From Flavobacteriales bacterium (GTDB lineage Bacteria > Bacteroidota > Bacteroidia > NS11-12g > UBA9320), in assembly GCA_020635355.1 (NCBI GenBank), contig JACJZW010000001.1:496001-560000 (forward strand): 64,000 nucleotides of DNA, read 5' to 3'. Under the pieces are notes generated by a model. The model made no database searches. It worked only from the letters and a program-made list of their open reading frames with translations, and had not been told where the DNA came from. Positions 7,736-17,584 of the stretch are shown piece by piece (positions within the stretch are counted from its first letter, which is position 1; each line of letters begins with the position of its first letter). Made by a program: the position numbers and the translations under genes.

Positions 7736-9784
7736 CTAACGTTTGCTCAAATATTTATAAAATTGGAACTGACTTCTAATCTTTTTATCCCCTGATTGTC
7801 GATAAGAATTCGACATCTCGCTATCAAAGAAGCGGGCCTTCACGTTATCGGAAAGTTGAATTTTAATGAAATGCTGAATTTCTTTCTTCAACCGTGGATC
7901 GTACACCGGGGTTGCCACTTCAATCCGATAATCCAGGTTTCGCGTCATCCAGTCGGCCGAGGACAAATAGTATTTCCTCCCGGCACCGATGCCGAACACG
8001 AAGATGCGGACATGTTCCAGGTACTTATCCAGTATACTGATGGCGCGAATATTTTCGCTGATCTTTTCCTCGCCCGGCACCAAACCACATATTCCACGAA
8101 CAATCAGATCGATTTTTACGCCTTCGGCCGATGCCTCATACAACTTGTTGATCATGGTTTCATCCACCAGACTATTCAATTTGAGGAAGATATAGCCCTG
8201 CTTACCGCGTTGTGCCTTTCGAATTTCTCCATCAATCAAACCGATGAGGGCGTTGCGCATGTAGATCGGACTTACCAGCAAATGCTGGAAATCAACCCAC
8301 AAATAGGGCTTTTCGATAAAGCGGAAAACCTTCTCAGCTTCATGCGTGATCCGATCATCTGAGGTGAGTAAGGAGATATCGGAATACACATTAGCCGTAC
8401 CCTCGTGAAAGTTACCGGTTCCAATGTGCGCAATCTTTTTGATCTCACCATCGAATTTGGATTTGATCAGGATTAGTTTGGAGTGAATTTTCAGACCCGG
8501 TACACCCAGAATGAGGCGAACACCTTCATCCGTCAATACCTTGGCCCACTGCAAGTTGGCTTCCTCATCAAATCGCGCCTGAAGCTCAATGACTACCACT
8601 ACATCCTTTCCGTTCTTGGCAGCATTGATCAGCGCATTGATGATCTTGGAATCATCTGCCAACCGATACAACGTAATTTGAATGGAATCCACATCCGGTG
8701 AAATGGCGGCTTCCCGCAACATATCAATCACATAATCAAACGTCTGATACGGATAATGTAACAGTACATCCCGTTGATAAATGGCTTGCAAGATGGAGGT
8801 ATTCCCTTCCAGATATTTGTGCTTCAGCGTCCGGTTTCTCGAGAACTCCAACCCCACCTTTCCCACATTCGGGAACTTCATAAAGTCTTTGAAGTTGTGG
8901 TATCGCCCGCCGGGAATGATGCTCTCCTCCTCTACCAGTTTAAAGCTCTTCATTAAAAATTTCAGGCAATGTTCAGGCATGTCCTGATCATAGATGAACC
9001 GAACCGGTTCGCCTTTTTTCCGATTTTCCAGACTCTTTTTAATCTTATCATAAAAGCCTACGACAATATCGTCGTCCAGGTCCAGCTCGGCATCCTTCGT
9101 GATCTTGAACACATGGGCATCAATGTGTTTGTAATGGAAGATGTTGTAGATGCGCGAAAGATTCACGCGAATCACATCGTCCAGGTAGATGATGTATTTA
9201 TTCCCGTTGTGCTGGGGAAGAACAATAAACCGACTCAATTTTTTCGGTATTTCGATCAAGCTGTACTGGATCGATTTGCGTTTATCCACCCGATCGAAGT
9301 GCACCAAAAAGTAATTGGCATCGTCGCTCAGCATGTTGATCTTCACCGATTTACGCAACATGATCGGGACGATGTGCGGTTCTACATGATTCAGGTAGTA
9401 GTTGCGCACATAATCCTTCTGTTCCGGCGTAAGCTCCGATTCATCAATGATAAAAATCCGCTCACGCTCCAGTTCTTCAATAATGCCGTTATAGATTTTA
9501 TCAAACCTGCTTTGGAGGGTTACCACAATGTCGTGAATGCGGTTGAGTATTTTCTGAGGTGACTCCGGAAACGAAACATCACTTTGCTTCTGAATCTTGA
9601 GCAATCGGCGTACAGTGGCTACCCGAACCCGGAAAAACTCATCCAGGTTATTGGAGAAAATTCCGAGAAATCGCATGCGCTCCACCAACGGGTTGCGCTT
9701 ATCCTCGGCTTCCTGAAGAACGCGTTCGTTGAACGACAGCCAACTGATTTCGCGGTTTATGATGTGTGACGGCATCACCGACAA
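7736..9784 (-). CDS. ppk: Polyphosphate kinase 1
   Basis: At 682 residues this is full length for PPK1. The N-terminal domain begins INREISWLSFNERVLQEA, followed by NNLDEFFRVRVATV. The two phospholipase-D-like catalytic domains hold the autophosphorylated histidine in the conserved region around IHSKLILI and HIGTGNFHEGTA, with DADS-type contacts further on (SSADWMTRNLDYRIE). The enzyme transfers the gamma-phosphate of ATP to growing polyphosphate chains, reversibly. It precedes ppx in an apparent two-gene operon. The ATG at 9784 is used; the alternative Met4 would change little. A 197-residue open frame on the opposite strand is a coding shadow. Confidence 0.95.
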   Translation of the reverse strand: MSVMPSHIINREISWLSFNERVLQEAEDKRNPLVERMRFLGIFSNNLDEFFRVRVATVRRLLKIQKQSDVSFPESPQKILNRIHDIVVTLQSRFDKIYNGIIEELERERIFIIDESELTPEQKDYVRNYYLNHVEPHIVPIMLRKSVKINMLSDDANYFLVHFDRVDKRKSIQYSLIEIPKKLSRFIVLPQHNGNKYIIYLDDVIRVNLSRIYNIFHYKHIDAHVFKITKDAELDLDDDIVVGFYDKIKKSLENRKKGEPVRFIYDQDMPEHCLKFLMKSFKLVEEESIIPGGRYHNFKDFMKFPNVGKVGLEFSRNRTLKHKYLEGNTSILQAIYQRDVLLHYPYQTFDYVIDMLREAAISPDVDSIQITLYRLADDSKIINALINAAKNGKDVVVVIELQARFDEEANLQWAKVLTDEGVRLILGVPGLKIHSKLILIKSKFDGEIKKIAHIGTGNFHEGTANVYSDISLLTSDDRITHEAEKVFRFIEKPYLWVDFQHLLVSPIYMRNALIGLIDGEIRKAQRGKQGYIFLKLNSLVDETMINKLYEASAEGVKIDLIVRGICGLVPGEEKISENIRAISILDKYLEHVRIFVFGIGAGRKYYLSSADWMTRNLDYRIEVATPVYDPRLKKEIQHFIKIQLSDNVKARFFDSEMSNSYRQSGDKKIRSQFQFYKYLSKR

Positions 9785-9831
9785 AAGTATAATTAGTCGG
9801 TCATAACCGCGGAACGAAGTATGTTAAATCT

Positions 9832-10584
9832 TTAGTAATTAAGCAGGTAGGACACACACATTCGGAACGACTGTGATTTCGTACGACCGGACGTGATGTT
9901 GCCGTTGGCATCTTCCAAGGCATTGCCGAACCGATCATAGTAGTACTCTTTCGTGGAACCGGCCCCGTATTTCAAATTGATTTCAACCGGATTGTAACCT
10001 CTCCAGAAGTGAACGCTTATGGAAGCCACCGGCATTATCCAGGCTCTGTTCGCAGCCGAAATGGAACTGGTTTCCTCCATTCTCAACAAACCCACCTTAT
10101 TCAATTCCATGCCGCCACCTACGGAAAGACCAAAGTCTTTCTCACTTTTATAGGTTGATCCCGAACCTATGTATAATTTCATCAAAAGAGGAAGCTGAAA
10201 CGCCCCAATACCTTCTACGCCCAGTACATCCAGATTGGACGGATAGGATTGCCCCAAACCGATGGTGAACGGTGCAGAAACGGCAAGCGCCGAATTATCG
10301 TCGAATTCCCGAAGGTTGAATCGCGGCTCAAGTCCAAATGAAAAAATATTGATGTTGGCTGTTTGAACAGGGGCATCAACGTATTCCTTCTGACCCGTGG
10401 TGGGATCAATCACATTGCCCGATGGCACATTCTGAAAGCGCAAGGGCGACCGAACAAAATCCAGATAGGTTGATGAGTGGAACGACATGAAGAATCGGTC
10501 TTCCAACTCTTCATTCGTCTGGGTAAAAGCAGGAGCGGCCAACAACACCAGCCCCAATACGGTTAGAATTAGCGGTTTTTTCAT
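9832..10584 (-). CDS. Exported beta-barrel-like protein of unknown function (250 aa)
   Basis: A signal peptide (MKKPLILTVLGLVLLAAPAFTQ) is followed by a chain rich in glycine, serine and alternating hydrophobic residues, and it ends in an aromatic motif (CVSYLLNY) typical of the last strand of outer-membrane barrels. Features such as LGLSVGGGMELNK-like strands and short polar turns fit a small barrel of 8-10 strands. No named family is recognised. It is the last gene of a minus-strand run after the LysM and ligase-like genes, about 75 bases downstream of the latter, so it may belong to the same envelope-related unit. Confidence 0.7.
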   Translation of the reverse strand: MKKPLILTVLGLVLLAAPAFTQTNEELEDRFFMSFHSSTYLDFVRSPLRFQNVPSGNVIDPTTGQKEYVDAPVQTANINIFSFGLEPRFNLREFDDNSALAVSAPFTIGLGQSYPSNLDVLGVEGIGAFQLPLLMKLYIGSGSTYKSEKDFGLSVGGGMELNKVGLLRMEETSSISAANRAWIMPVASISVHFWRGYNPVEINLKYGAGSTKEYYYDRFGNALEDANGNITSGRTKSQSFRMCVSYLLNY

Positions 10585-10659
10585 TCTCTTTCAAATATAC
10601 AACGCAGCCTGCGGTTCATGGGTTTGGTTGCGTTGTCAATTTTCGAACATACTTAGACG

Positions 10660-11859
10660 TTAATCGATTGACTCCTGTGGAAGAATTGACCCCAACAGGA
10701 ACAAACTAACGCCCATCATGCCCAACTGACGCTCCAGCCAGGATTCCAGCAGGAATACAAAACCAAAAAGGACCAAGCAGGTCAGCGCATAAATGGATCG
10801 CCGTCCGGACACAAACCACATCACGAAAAAGAGGAGGATGAGGATGAATCCAAACCACCCGTATTTGGCTCCCGCCTCCAGAAACTGATTGTGAGGCCCG
10901 ATTCGATTTTCAGGATATAAGGAAGTGTTCATAGTGGTATAGGCTTCCTGTAGTGCCGGTTCAAAACCACCATCACCTACCCCTGAAAACGGATGCGTAA
11001 ACCACACGAAGGTAGTAGCCTTCCAGGCTTCCGCCCGCATGGCAAAACTCTTGTAATTGATGTCTTCACCCGTTTGAAATGCGGTAAAATCCTCGATGGA
11101 ATTGGCCACCTTATTCTGCAATGAAGAAGACGCTACAAAGGCCAAAACCGGTACAAGCACCAGACCCGCCACCGCCCCGATCAGCATGCGCTTATTGAGT
11201 CGACGCAATACATCGAACAACAGAATAGAACCGGAAAGGTATAATGCAACCAGGCCTGTTCTGGACGATAAGATGTGCATACAAATGAAGAGGATCCCAG
11301 CCAATGTGATCCAAAGTGACCGCAGGGAACCAACCCGCACCATCCAAACCGATAACCAGATGCAGGCCGCCATGAAGACACCAAAATAGATGTGATGAAC
11401 ACCACCAATAACCGGAACATGTTTGGACTGCAACAGCAAGGCATCAATCTCCGTTTGATGCATAAAATAGTTCACGGTACTGAGCAGCGCCACTACTGCC
11501 GTAACACCAGCCAAATAAGCAGAAATGAGTTCATTCCGGGCCCAATTAAATCGGATGGCTACCAGATAGCTGGGAACAATCCATAAGGGTGCTTTTAAGA
11601 TCAGTTCATCCAGCCAATGCTCATCACCGCGAAAAAGCCCTGTAACAGGTAGGATGGCATAACACAACAACAGCAATAGCAAGATCCGGATGGAGCCCCC
11701 AACGGTTTGAAGGTGTCGGAATCTGAGAACGGTGGTGAGGGCCATCAACCCCATGGACAAGGATAAGATGGCTGGTGAAAAAAACATCCCGCTAATCGCA
11801 ATGATCAGCGGGATGTGATACCAATTTCTTTTGACCTGAAGGACGAGTTTATCGAGCAA
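10660..11859 (-). CDS. O-antigen ligase / Wzy-like polytopic membrane protein
   Basis: The 399-residue protein has about ten to eleven hydrophobic segments. A large loop between residues about 250 and 330 contains the signature of the O-antigen ligase/polymerase (Wzy_C) family: HPFSGVGDGGF, then IGPHNQFLEAGAKYGWFG. This loop with its conserved arginine and histidine is where the lipid-linked sugar is bound in the family. The role is polymerising or ligating a surface glycan, with unknown substrate. The start is a TTG at 11859 that overlaps the end of the LysM gene by 11 bases, implying coupled translation. WaaL and Wzy cannot be separated by sequence. Confidence 0.8.
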   Translation of the reverse strand: MLDKLVLQVKRNWYHIPLIIAISGMFFSPAILSLSMGLMALTTVLRFRHLQTVGGSIRILLLLLLCYAILPVTGLFRGDEHWLDELILKAPLWIVPSYLVAIRFNWARNELISAYLAGVTAVVALLSTVNYFMHQTEIDALLLQSKHVPVIGGVHHIYFGVFMAACIWLSVWMVRVGSLRSLWITLAGILFICMHILSSRTGLVALYLSGSILLFDVLRRLNKRMLIGAVAGLVLVPVLAFVASSSLQNKVANSIEDFTAFQTGEDINYKSFAMRAEAWKATTFVWFTHPFSGVGDGGFEPALQEAYTTMNTSLYPENRIGPHNQFLEAGAKYGWFGFILILLFFVMWFVSGRRSIYALTCLVLFGFVFLLESWLERQLGMMGVSLFLLGSILPQESID

Positions 11860-12772
11860 AGCTGATCTCTACGGGTTTACCTGAGTCCAAACTTATGTAA
11901 TCCCGTGCAGCTTGCGAAAGCTCGATGATCTTATTTTCAGTTTCCGTATTCAATGGATGATTCTTCACCACTTTTACAAAGACCGCCTTGTTGTTAGCCG
12001 GGTTGGTTACCATAATGGTAGTCCCAATTTCGGCTGAATGATGCGAACAAATCCGACGCTTATCGGCTTCGTCAAAAACCAAATCACCGGCCACACCTTT
12101 TTCCCAAATCTTTTCGATATCGAATTCGGTGAGTTTCTCCACTTTTCGCTCGTAGTCACCATTTACAACTTTCCCCATGGTTCCCGTGTTGGCTGTATTG
12201 GAGTTGTCGGTGACTTTGGCCACATCCTTCTTCAACGTATCGGCCTTTTTGGGCGGATTGTCGGTGGCAACGGCTTGATCAGTATCCTCCGAAGGAACCA
12301 TGAGTTCCTGTCCCGGAGATAAGGCGTCCGATTTGAGGTTATTCAAGCTTTTCAATACATCCACCTTCGTGTTGTATTTTACGGAAATGGAATACAGTGT
12401 TTCGCCGGTTTCAACGGTGTGATAGCGTGCAAACGTAGACTTGCCCTGACTTACATCGGCCACAGGCTTAGTTTGTCCGCCACTGAAATAATCCACCACT
12501 ACCTTTTCTTCAAAAGGAGCATCCTTACCCGTTGGCACCAGAACGATCTGATCAACCTGCAAGTTTTTATCTGCCCCGGGATTGTGCTCCAGAATATCGC
12601 TCAACGGAACACCATAACGTCTGGAAATGGCAAACAACCCTTGCGCCTTTTCAACCTTATGCATAATGAATATCTTGCCATTCTTCACCTTGGTCCCAAT
12701 GGAATCAGCGGGTGCTGCCTGAGCCAACACGGCGAGAAACAGGGCCATTACGATCAATCCTACTCTTTTCAT
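11849..12772 (-). CDS. Exported LysM protein with C-terminal double-psi beta-barrel
   Basis: The 307-residue protein has a signal peptide (MKRVGLIVMALFLAVLAQA), two LysM peptidoglycan-binding domains (about 34-80, with KAQGLFAISRRYGV; and about 117-160, with VETGETLYSISVKYN), a threonine-rich linker and a C-terminal domain of about 90 residues. That last domain has the layout of an RlpA-like double-psi barrel: HHSAEIGTTIMVTNPANNKAVFVKV and a closing LSQAARDYISL. The usual lytic aspartate pattern of active RlpA is not obvious, so it may bind glycan rather than cut it. It sits in the periplasm or on the outer membrane. It is the first gene of the unit with the ligase-like protein. Confidence 0.8.
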   Translation of the reverse strand: MKRVGLIVMALFLAVLAQAAPADSIGTKVKNGKIFIMHKVEKAQGLFAISRRYGVPLSDILEHNPGADKNLQVDQIVLVPTGKDAPFEEKVVVDYFSGGQTKPVADVSQGKSTFARYHTVETGETLYSISVKYNTKVDVLKSLNNLKSDALSPGQELMVPSEDTDQAVATDNPPKKADTLKKDVAKVTDNSNTANTGTMGKVVNGDYERKVEKLTEFDIEKIWEKGVAGDLVFDEADKRRICSHHSAEIGTTIMVTNPANNKAVFVKVVKNHPLNTETENKIIELSQAARDYISLDSGKPVEISFAR

Positions 12773-12909
12773 GATTTCTTTTTTTATCAGCTATACATCT
12801 TCTCCCTAAAAGGCAAACGATCCAGCCTAACAAAATTATTATCGCCCCCGATGATTTTGAGGTATTTTGCGACTTCAATATCCATAGCTAACGCGTCATT
12901 GTTGGATAA

Positions 12910-14301
12910 ATGAAACACTTTACCCTACTTCTATACTCCCTCCTACTCGCTCTGAATGCCTTGGCTCAGAATGAAAAACCCGTTGTTGTAATCTTTGACA
13001 TTAAGGAAGATATCTCCCCCTCGGCCACACGAATGGTGGAAAAAGGCATGAAAGAGGCCCGTGACCGGAAGGCCGACCTGGTAATCATCGATATGGATAC
13101 CTACGGTGGATTGTTGTCCGATGCCGATTCCATTCGCAAATCCATCCTCAATGCTGAAATGCCGGTTTACGTCTTCATTAATAAAAATGCCGCATCGGCT
13201 GGAGCGTTGATTTCCATTGCATGTGACAAGATTTTTATGGCACCCGGAGCCACCATTGGCTCGGCTACCGTGGTGGATCAGGCGGGTGAAGTGCTCCCCG
13301 ACAAGTACCAAAGTTATATGCGGTCCATCATGCGATCCACCGCAGAAAGTCATGGAAAGGATACGGTGATTGGCCCCAATGGTGATACCACCTACGTGTT
13401 CAAACGAAATCCCAAAATTGCCGAAGCTATGGTGGATGAACGCATTGTGGTACCAGGCGTGGTAGACAGTGGCCGGATTGCTGCCTTCACGTCTTCGGAA
13501 GCCATCGAAATAGGATACAGCGAAGGCACGTATGAATCAATCAGCGAGATTCTCAAAGCAGAGCAAAAAGACCAGTATCAAATTCACCGGTTGGAAAAGA
13601 CCGGTATGGATAAGGTCATTGGATTTTTGTCCAGTCCGGCCATTCGAGGCGTATTAATCATGTTCATTTTCTGGGGCATCTTCTTCGAAATCAGAACGCC
13701 CGGCATTGGATTTCCGTTGCTGGCAGCAGTGATTTGTGCTTTGCTCTATTTCGCCCCGTTGTATTTGGACGGATTGGCCGCCAACTGGGAAATACTGCTG
13801 TTTGTGGTGGGCTTGATCCTCATTGGTTTGGAAATATTTGTCATACCGGGATTTGGGATTGCAGGAATATCCGGCATTGTTCTGACCGTCTCCAGTCTCA
13901 TTCTCAGTCTCATACGAAACGTCAACTTCGACTTCTCCGTCACCTCCGGTGATGAGGTAAATGGCGCCTTGAAAATTGTATTCCTGGCCTTGGTGGGCTT
14001 CGTGGTAGGGTTGATTGTGTTTGGTAAAGGACTGATGAACTCGCCGCTCAGCAAACGATTGGTATTGAGTGATACATTGCGTGATGCACGCGTTGGAACG
14101 GCCCGTGCCGGCGCCGATCAACAAAACCTAACCGGCTTAACCGGCATTACCCTAACCGCCATCCGACCGATGGGTAAGATGGAAATTGATGGGGAAATTT
14201 ATGAATGTAAGAGCCTCACCGATTTCATTGATAAGGGTGTTGAGATTCGGGTGACTGGTCGGGATTTGGGTTATTGGCTCATCGAAAAAGCGGGAGCTTG
14301 A
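12910..14301 (+). CDS. NfeD-family membrane serine protease homologue
   Basis: This is the long NfeD form (463 aa): signal peptide (MKHFTLLLYSLLLALNALAQ), a ClpP-class (SDH) protease domain at about 22-220, four or five membrane helices at about 230-370 and a C-terminal OB-fold at about 385-460. The nucleophile is Ser96 in NKNAASAGALIS, with the preceding DTYGGLLSDAD as the glycine-rich oxyanion region; a lysine about 50 residues later would be the general base. Family members cut stomatin-like partners, but no stomatin gene lies next to it here. It overlaps the following glycosyltransferase by four bases. The function in cells is inferred only from the family. Confidence 0.85.
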   Translation: MKHFTLLLYSLLLALNALAQNEKPVVVIFDIKEDISPSATRMVEKGMKEARDRKADLVIIDMDTYGGLLSDADSIRKSILNAEMPVYVFINKNAASAGALISIACDKIFMAPGATIGSATVVDQAGEVLPDKYQSYMRSIMRSTAESHGKDTVIGPNGDTTYVFKRNPKIAEAMVDERIVVPGVVDSGRIAAFTSSEAIEIGYSEGTYESISEILKAEQKDQYQIHRLEKTGMDKVIGFLSSPAIRGVLIMFIFWGIFFEIRTPGIGFPLLAAVICALLYFAPLYLDGLAANWEILLFVVGLILIGLEIFVIPGFGIAGISGIVLTVSSLILSLIRNVNFDFSVTSGDEVNGALKIVFLALVGFVVGLIVFGKGLMNSPLSKRLVLSDTLRDARVGTARAGADQQNLTGLTGITLTAIRPMGKMEIDGEIYECKSLTDFIDKGVEIRVTGRDLGYWLIEKAGA

Positions 14302-15275
14302 AGGTTCTTGTCATTCGGTTTAGTTCCATTGGTGACATCGTCCTAACTACTCCTGTGGTTAGGTGCCTCAAGAATCAATTGAATGCCGAGGTGCACTATT
14401 TAACCAAACCGGGCTTTTCATCCCTGCTTGCAAATAATCCTTACGTCGATCAGGTTTGGACGTTGGACTCACCCAACCTCCGGGAAGAACTCAAACGAGC
14501 GGGTTTTACCCTTGTAGTTGATCTTCATAATAACCTCAGATCCAGAAAGATCACCTCCGGGCTACGAACAGACATCCGACGATTCAACAAAATCAATATT
14601 GCCAAGTGGCTGGTGGTGAATAAGCTCAGCCGTAGCCTGCCTGAATGGCACATTGTGGATCGTTATCTTCAAACGGTTGAGCACCTTTCGGTGAAAAACG
14701 ATGGTAAGGGGTTGGATTACTTTCCCGCCCCGGACGCCAACCTGAAAAATCATTCGATTCCGAATTCCCCTTTTGCTGTCTATGCTATTGGTGGTCAGTG
14801 GCAAACCAAACAGCTTCCCAACGATTTGATTTCTGATTTATGCGCGAAGATTGAGCATCCCATCGTCTTAATTGGGGGAAAAGATGACGCCACAGTCGGA
14901 GACCAATTGGAGCAAAACCATTCACATGTCATCAATCTTTGCGGAAAGTTATCATTGGATCAAAGCGCTCTGGTCACACGGCAGTCGTCCTTATTAATCA
15001 GTCACGATACCGGCATGATGCACATCGGTTCTGCTTTCGGAGTAGATGTGTTTTCGATTTGGGGTAATACCATCCCTGAATTTGGTATGTATCCGTATCA
15101 GGCCGGAGAGCAATCGATCCAATTTGAAGTTCCGAATCTGGGCTGCAGACCATGTAGCAAGATTGGATTTAACCAATGCCCCAACAGTCACTTTCACTGT
15201 ATGCGGCATCAGAACATGGATCGGATCGCCTCAGAAGTCAACCTCCTTTTGCGCCGGAAAGATGATGGAAAGTAG
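14298..15275 (+). CDS. Glycosyltransferase family 9 (heptosyltransferase-like)
   Basis: I choose TTG 14298, which overlaps the nfeD stop (TTGA), because it yields the family's invariant N-terminus MKVLVIRFSSIGDIVLTTPV. The upstream TTG at 14274 would add eight unrelated residues. The 325-residue protein shows GT9 (GT-B fold) features: the IGDIVLT loop near residue 12, and the donor-binding half with LLISHDTGMMHIGSAFGV and FSIWGNTIPEFGMYPY. A four-cysteine segment near the C-terminus (GCRPCSKIGFNQCPNSHFHC) is usual for the ADP-heptose:LPS heptosyltransferase group. It probably adds a core sugar to lipopolysaccharide at the inner face of the cytoplasmic membrane. The 3' end overlaps the convergent terC by about 45 bases. 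Confidence 0.85.
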   Translation: MKVLVIRFSSIGDIVLTTPVVRCLKNQLNAEVHYLTKPGFSSLLANNPYVDQVWTLDSPNLREELKRAGFTLVVDLHNNLRSRKITSGLRTDIRRFNKINIAKWLVVNKLSRSLPEWHIVDRYLQTVEHLSVKNDGKGLDYFPAPDANLKNHSIPNSPFAVYAIGGQWQTKQLPNDLISDLCAKIEHPIVLIGGKDDATVGDQLEQNHSHVINLCGKLSLDQSALVTRQSSLLISHDTGMMHIGSAFGVDVFSIWGNTIPEFGMYPYQAGEQSIQFEVPNLGCRPCSKIGFNQCPNSHFHCMRHQNMDRIASEVNLLLRRKDDGK

Positions 15276-16313
15276 GATGCTTACACCCAGGATGCCCGCC
15301 ACAATAATAAGCGACATCTGATTATCGATTCCCAGTACGTCCACAAACCAATGATGCATCAGCATCTTCAATCCAATAAACGTAAGTAATACACCCAATC
15401 CGTATTTGAGGAAACGGAAGACGTGCATGATATTGGATAAGAGGAAGAACATGGACCGAAGACCCATGATGGCAAATATGTTGGAGAAAAACACAATGTA
15501 AGGATCCTTGGTCACCACAAAAATGGCCGGCACCGAATCTACCGCAAAAATCAAATCCGAAAATTCGATCACGAACAACACGATGAATAATGGGGTAACC
15601 CATAACCGACGATCTTTCCGAATGAAGAAATTCTCACCCACGTAACGCGGGAATACCGGAAAGAGCTTGCCCACCAGTTTCACCACTGGATGATTCTTTT
15701 CATCAATGGTTTCCTCCTCCTCGCCCTTCCATAAAATCCGTACACCACTGTATACCAGAAAGGCGCCAAACACATAGAGTACCCAACTAAATTGTTGAAT
15801 GATGGCTGCCCCGGCAAAAATGAAAACAAAGCGCATGACCAACGCACCCAGTACCCCCCAAAACAAGACGCGTTTGTAATACCGCTCCCGTACCCCGAAG
15901 GTGGTGAAGATGAGAAGCATCACGAAGATATTGTCCACACTTAACGCATACTCAATGAAGTACCCGGTTAGATATTCAAGTGAAAGGTTATTGCGGTATG
16001 CCTGAAGAAGCTCTGGATATGTACGGCCTTCTGTCTCAACAGGATGGTGGAATTTGTCAATGATCTCCCGAAGCTCGTCCAGGTTCTGGGGGCCGTGAAT
16101 CATGTGGCCACGATACTTCAGCAAGAAGTAAAACCCAACGGCACAGGCTACCCAGGTCAGGGACCAAATGAGTGCTTCCCGGAAGGTAACAACCTTATTC
16201 TCTTTGGAGAAAACACCCAGATCGAGCAGGAGCACGAAAAGAATGAATACAATGAAGAGGGAGAAAAAGATGAGCTCACTGGAATGAATGGTGAGCAAGA
16301 GGTTACCTGTCAT
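15231..16313 (-). CDS. TerC/Alx-family integral membrane protein
   Basis: A polytopic protein (360 aa) with about eight to nine helices and the TerC-family charged signatures inside the membrane: EYALSVDNIFVMLLIF and, in the second half, VIEFSDLIFAVDSVPAIF with conserved acidic residues. Members are linked to metal (manganese) export, tellurite resistance and alkaline response. I use ATG 16313: the possible TTG start at 16331 lies within the candidate promoter box TATCTTTG (16336-16329), so it cannot be translated from that transcript. The gene converges with the glycosyltransferase, and the two coding regions overlap by about 45 bases. Confidence 0.88.
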   Translation of the reverse strand: MTGNLLLTIHSSELIFFSLFIVFILFVLLLDLGVFSKENKVVTFREALIWSLTWVACAVGFYFLLKYRGHMIHGPQNLDELREIIDKFHHPVETEGRTYPELLQAYRNNLSLEYLTGYFIEYALSVDNIFVMLLIFTTFGVRERYYKRVLFWGVLGALVMRFVFIFAGAAIIQQFSWVLYVFGAFLVYSGVRILWKGEEEETIDEKNHPVVKLVGKLFPVFPRYVGENFFIRKDRRLWVTPLFIVLFVIEFSDLIFAVDSVPAIFVVTKDPYIVFFSNIFAIMGLRSMFFLLSNIMHVFRFLKYGLGVLLTFIGLKMLMHHWFVDVLGIDNQMSLIIVAGILGVSILLSIIFPAQKEVDF

Positions 16314-16328
16314 GCCTGAAATCGGCCA

Positions 16329-16336
16329 CAAAGATA
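16329..16336 (-). promoter_or_regulatory. Candidate -7 promoter box of terC
   Basis: On the minus strand the octamer TATCTTTG matches TAnnTTTG exactly and ends 15 bases before ATG 16313. No convincing -33 TTTG is seen upstream. It helps decide the terC start. Confidence 0.5.
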
Positions 16337-16427
16337 GACCATTTCACACTGCGGTTCACCTTATGTGGTTTAAAGGAATCAATGGGTGAATACAATAGAA
16401 TTAATTTTGAACGCGTAATAACAGTGC

Positions 16428-17519
16428 ATGCAACGAATACTCACTTCCATTCTGCTCATTTTAATTACAATCCATCTGCCGGCACAAACCACCAAACGAA
16501 CGCCGTTTGAAAAACTGGTTAAAAAGGGAGATGTGTACTACCTGGACAATGTCTTATTCACCGGCATAAGTTTATCCTTCTTCCCTGATACAGAAACCCG
16601 GCAACGCTGGCAGGAAATTGAATGGGCAAATGGTAAAATAAACGGCTATTTCAAGACGTGGAACCAAAAAGGTCTGTTGGTTCAGGAAATCTATTATCAA
16701 AATGGCGTGCGTCATGGCAGCTACAAGGGATGGTTCCCAAACGGTAAGCCGTATATCGTCACCAGTTATAAAAATGGCGAACGACACGGTATGTATCACG
16801 AGTATTACAATACCGGACAACGCAAGCGTGAAGTGAATTTTGTGGATGGAAAGGAAGATGGAAAACAAACCCTATGGTTTGATAACGGGACCATCGAACA
16901 AACTTCCAGCTTCAAAAATGGCGTACCGGATGGTGTTGTCTCGTCCTATTCCCGACACGGAAATTTGCGCAAGCAAGTGTCCTACAAGGATGGCTTACGA
17001 GACGGCCCCAGCCTCGTATATCACATCAATGGAACGGTTGGTGAGCGGGTTGACTATAAGGAAGGGTTCCGCCATGGTGAAAAGGTTGTTTATGACCAGG
17101 CTGGAAAGGTGCTGATGTCAGAGAAATACGAGAAAGGGCAGCTGGAAGGTCCATCGGTTCAATACGATTTCAACGGACTGAAGCTGGAAGAAACCAACTA
17201 CCACCTGGGGCAGAAACACGGCACGTATACCAAGTGGATCGACAATGTGATTGACACCAAAGGTGAGTATGTTCATGATCAGCGTCAAGGAGAATGGGTT
17301 GAAAATGCCAGTAAAGAAGAAACCAAATCGTACGGCGCTTATCTCAATGATAAAAAACACGGTCCGTGGGTTCTGGGTAACACGCGTTTATTTGGAAAGC
17401 AGGAAGGGAGTTTTCACGAGGGATACAAAGATGGAACCTGGACCATTTACGACCATTCGGGAAAAAAAATACGGGTTGAAAAATGGGACAAAGGGCAACT
17501 TCTGAATGTTTCGGAATGA
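16428..17519 (+). CDS. Exported MORN-variant repeat protein (YwqK-like, 363 aa)
   Basis: After a signal peptide (MQRILTSILLILITIHLPAQ) the protein consists of about a dozen MORN-variant repeats of roughly 22 residues with the pattern Y-x-N-G-x-x-x-G-x-x-x-x-(W/Y), for example YKNGERHGMYHEYY and YKDGLRDGPSLVY. Databases call such proteins YwqK-family antitoxins, but that label derives from one Bacillus locus; here there is no toxin gene beside it, and the signal peptide argues against a cytoplasmic antitoxin. It is more likely a periplasmic or surface repeat protein of unknown role. It starts about 90 bases from the divergent terC promoter. Confidence 0.8.
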   Translation: MQRILTSILLILITIHLPAQTTKRTPFEKLVKKGDVYYLDNVLFTGISLSFFPDTETRQRWQEIEWANGKINGYFKTWNQKGLLVQEIYYQNGVRHGSYKGWFPNGKPYIVTSYKNGERHGMYHEYYNTGQRKREVNFVDGKEDGKQTLWFDNGTIEQTSSFKNGVPDGVVSSYSRHGNLRKQVSYKDGLRDGPSLVYHINGTVGERVDYKEGFRHGEKVVYDQAGKVLMSEKYEKGQLEGPSVQYDFNGLKLEETNYHLGQKHGTYTKWIDNVIDTKGEYVHDQRQGEWVENASKEETKSYGAYLNDKKHGPWVLGNTRLFGKQEGSFHEGYKDGTWTIYDHSGKKIRVEKWDKGQLLNVSE

Positions 17520-17584
17520 CCGCTTTTGTCGCTTGCAGATGAGGTGTGATTGGGCTACTTTTGGCCGAAATTAGAATAGAAGCG

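Noticed and set aside
8969..9562. 197-codon open frame on the plus strand
   Set aside because: It lies wholly inside ppk on the opposite strand, has no family resemblance and mirrors the codon pattern of ppk.
16428..17519. Toxin-antitoxin pair suggested by the YwqK name
   Set aside because: The protein has a signal peptide and no adjacent toxin-like gene; MORN-variant repeats alone do not show antitoxin function.
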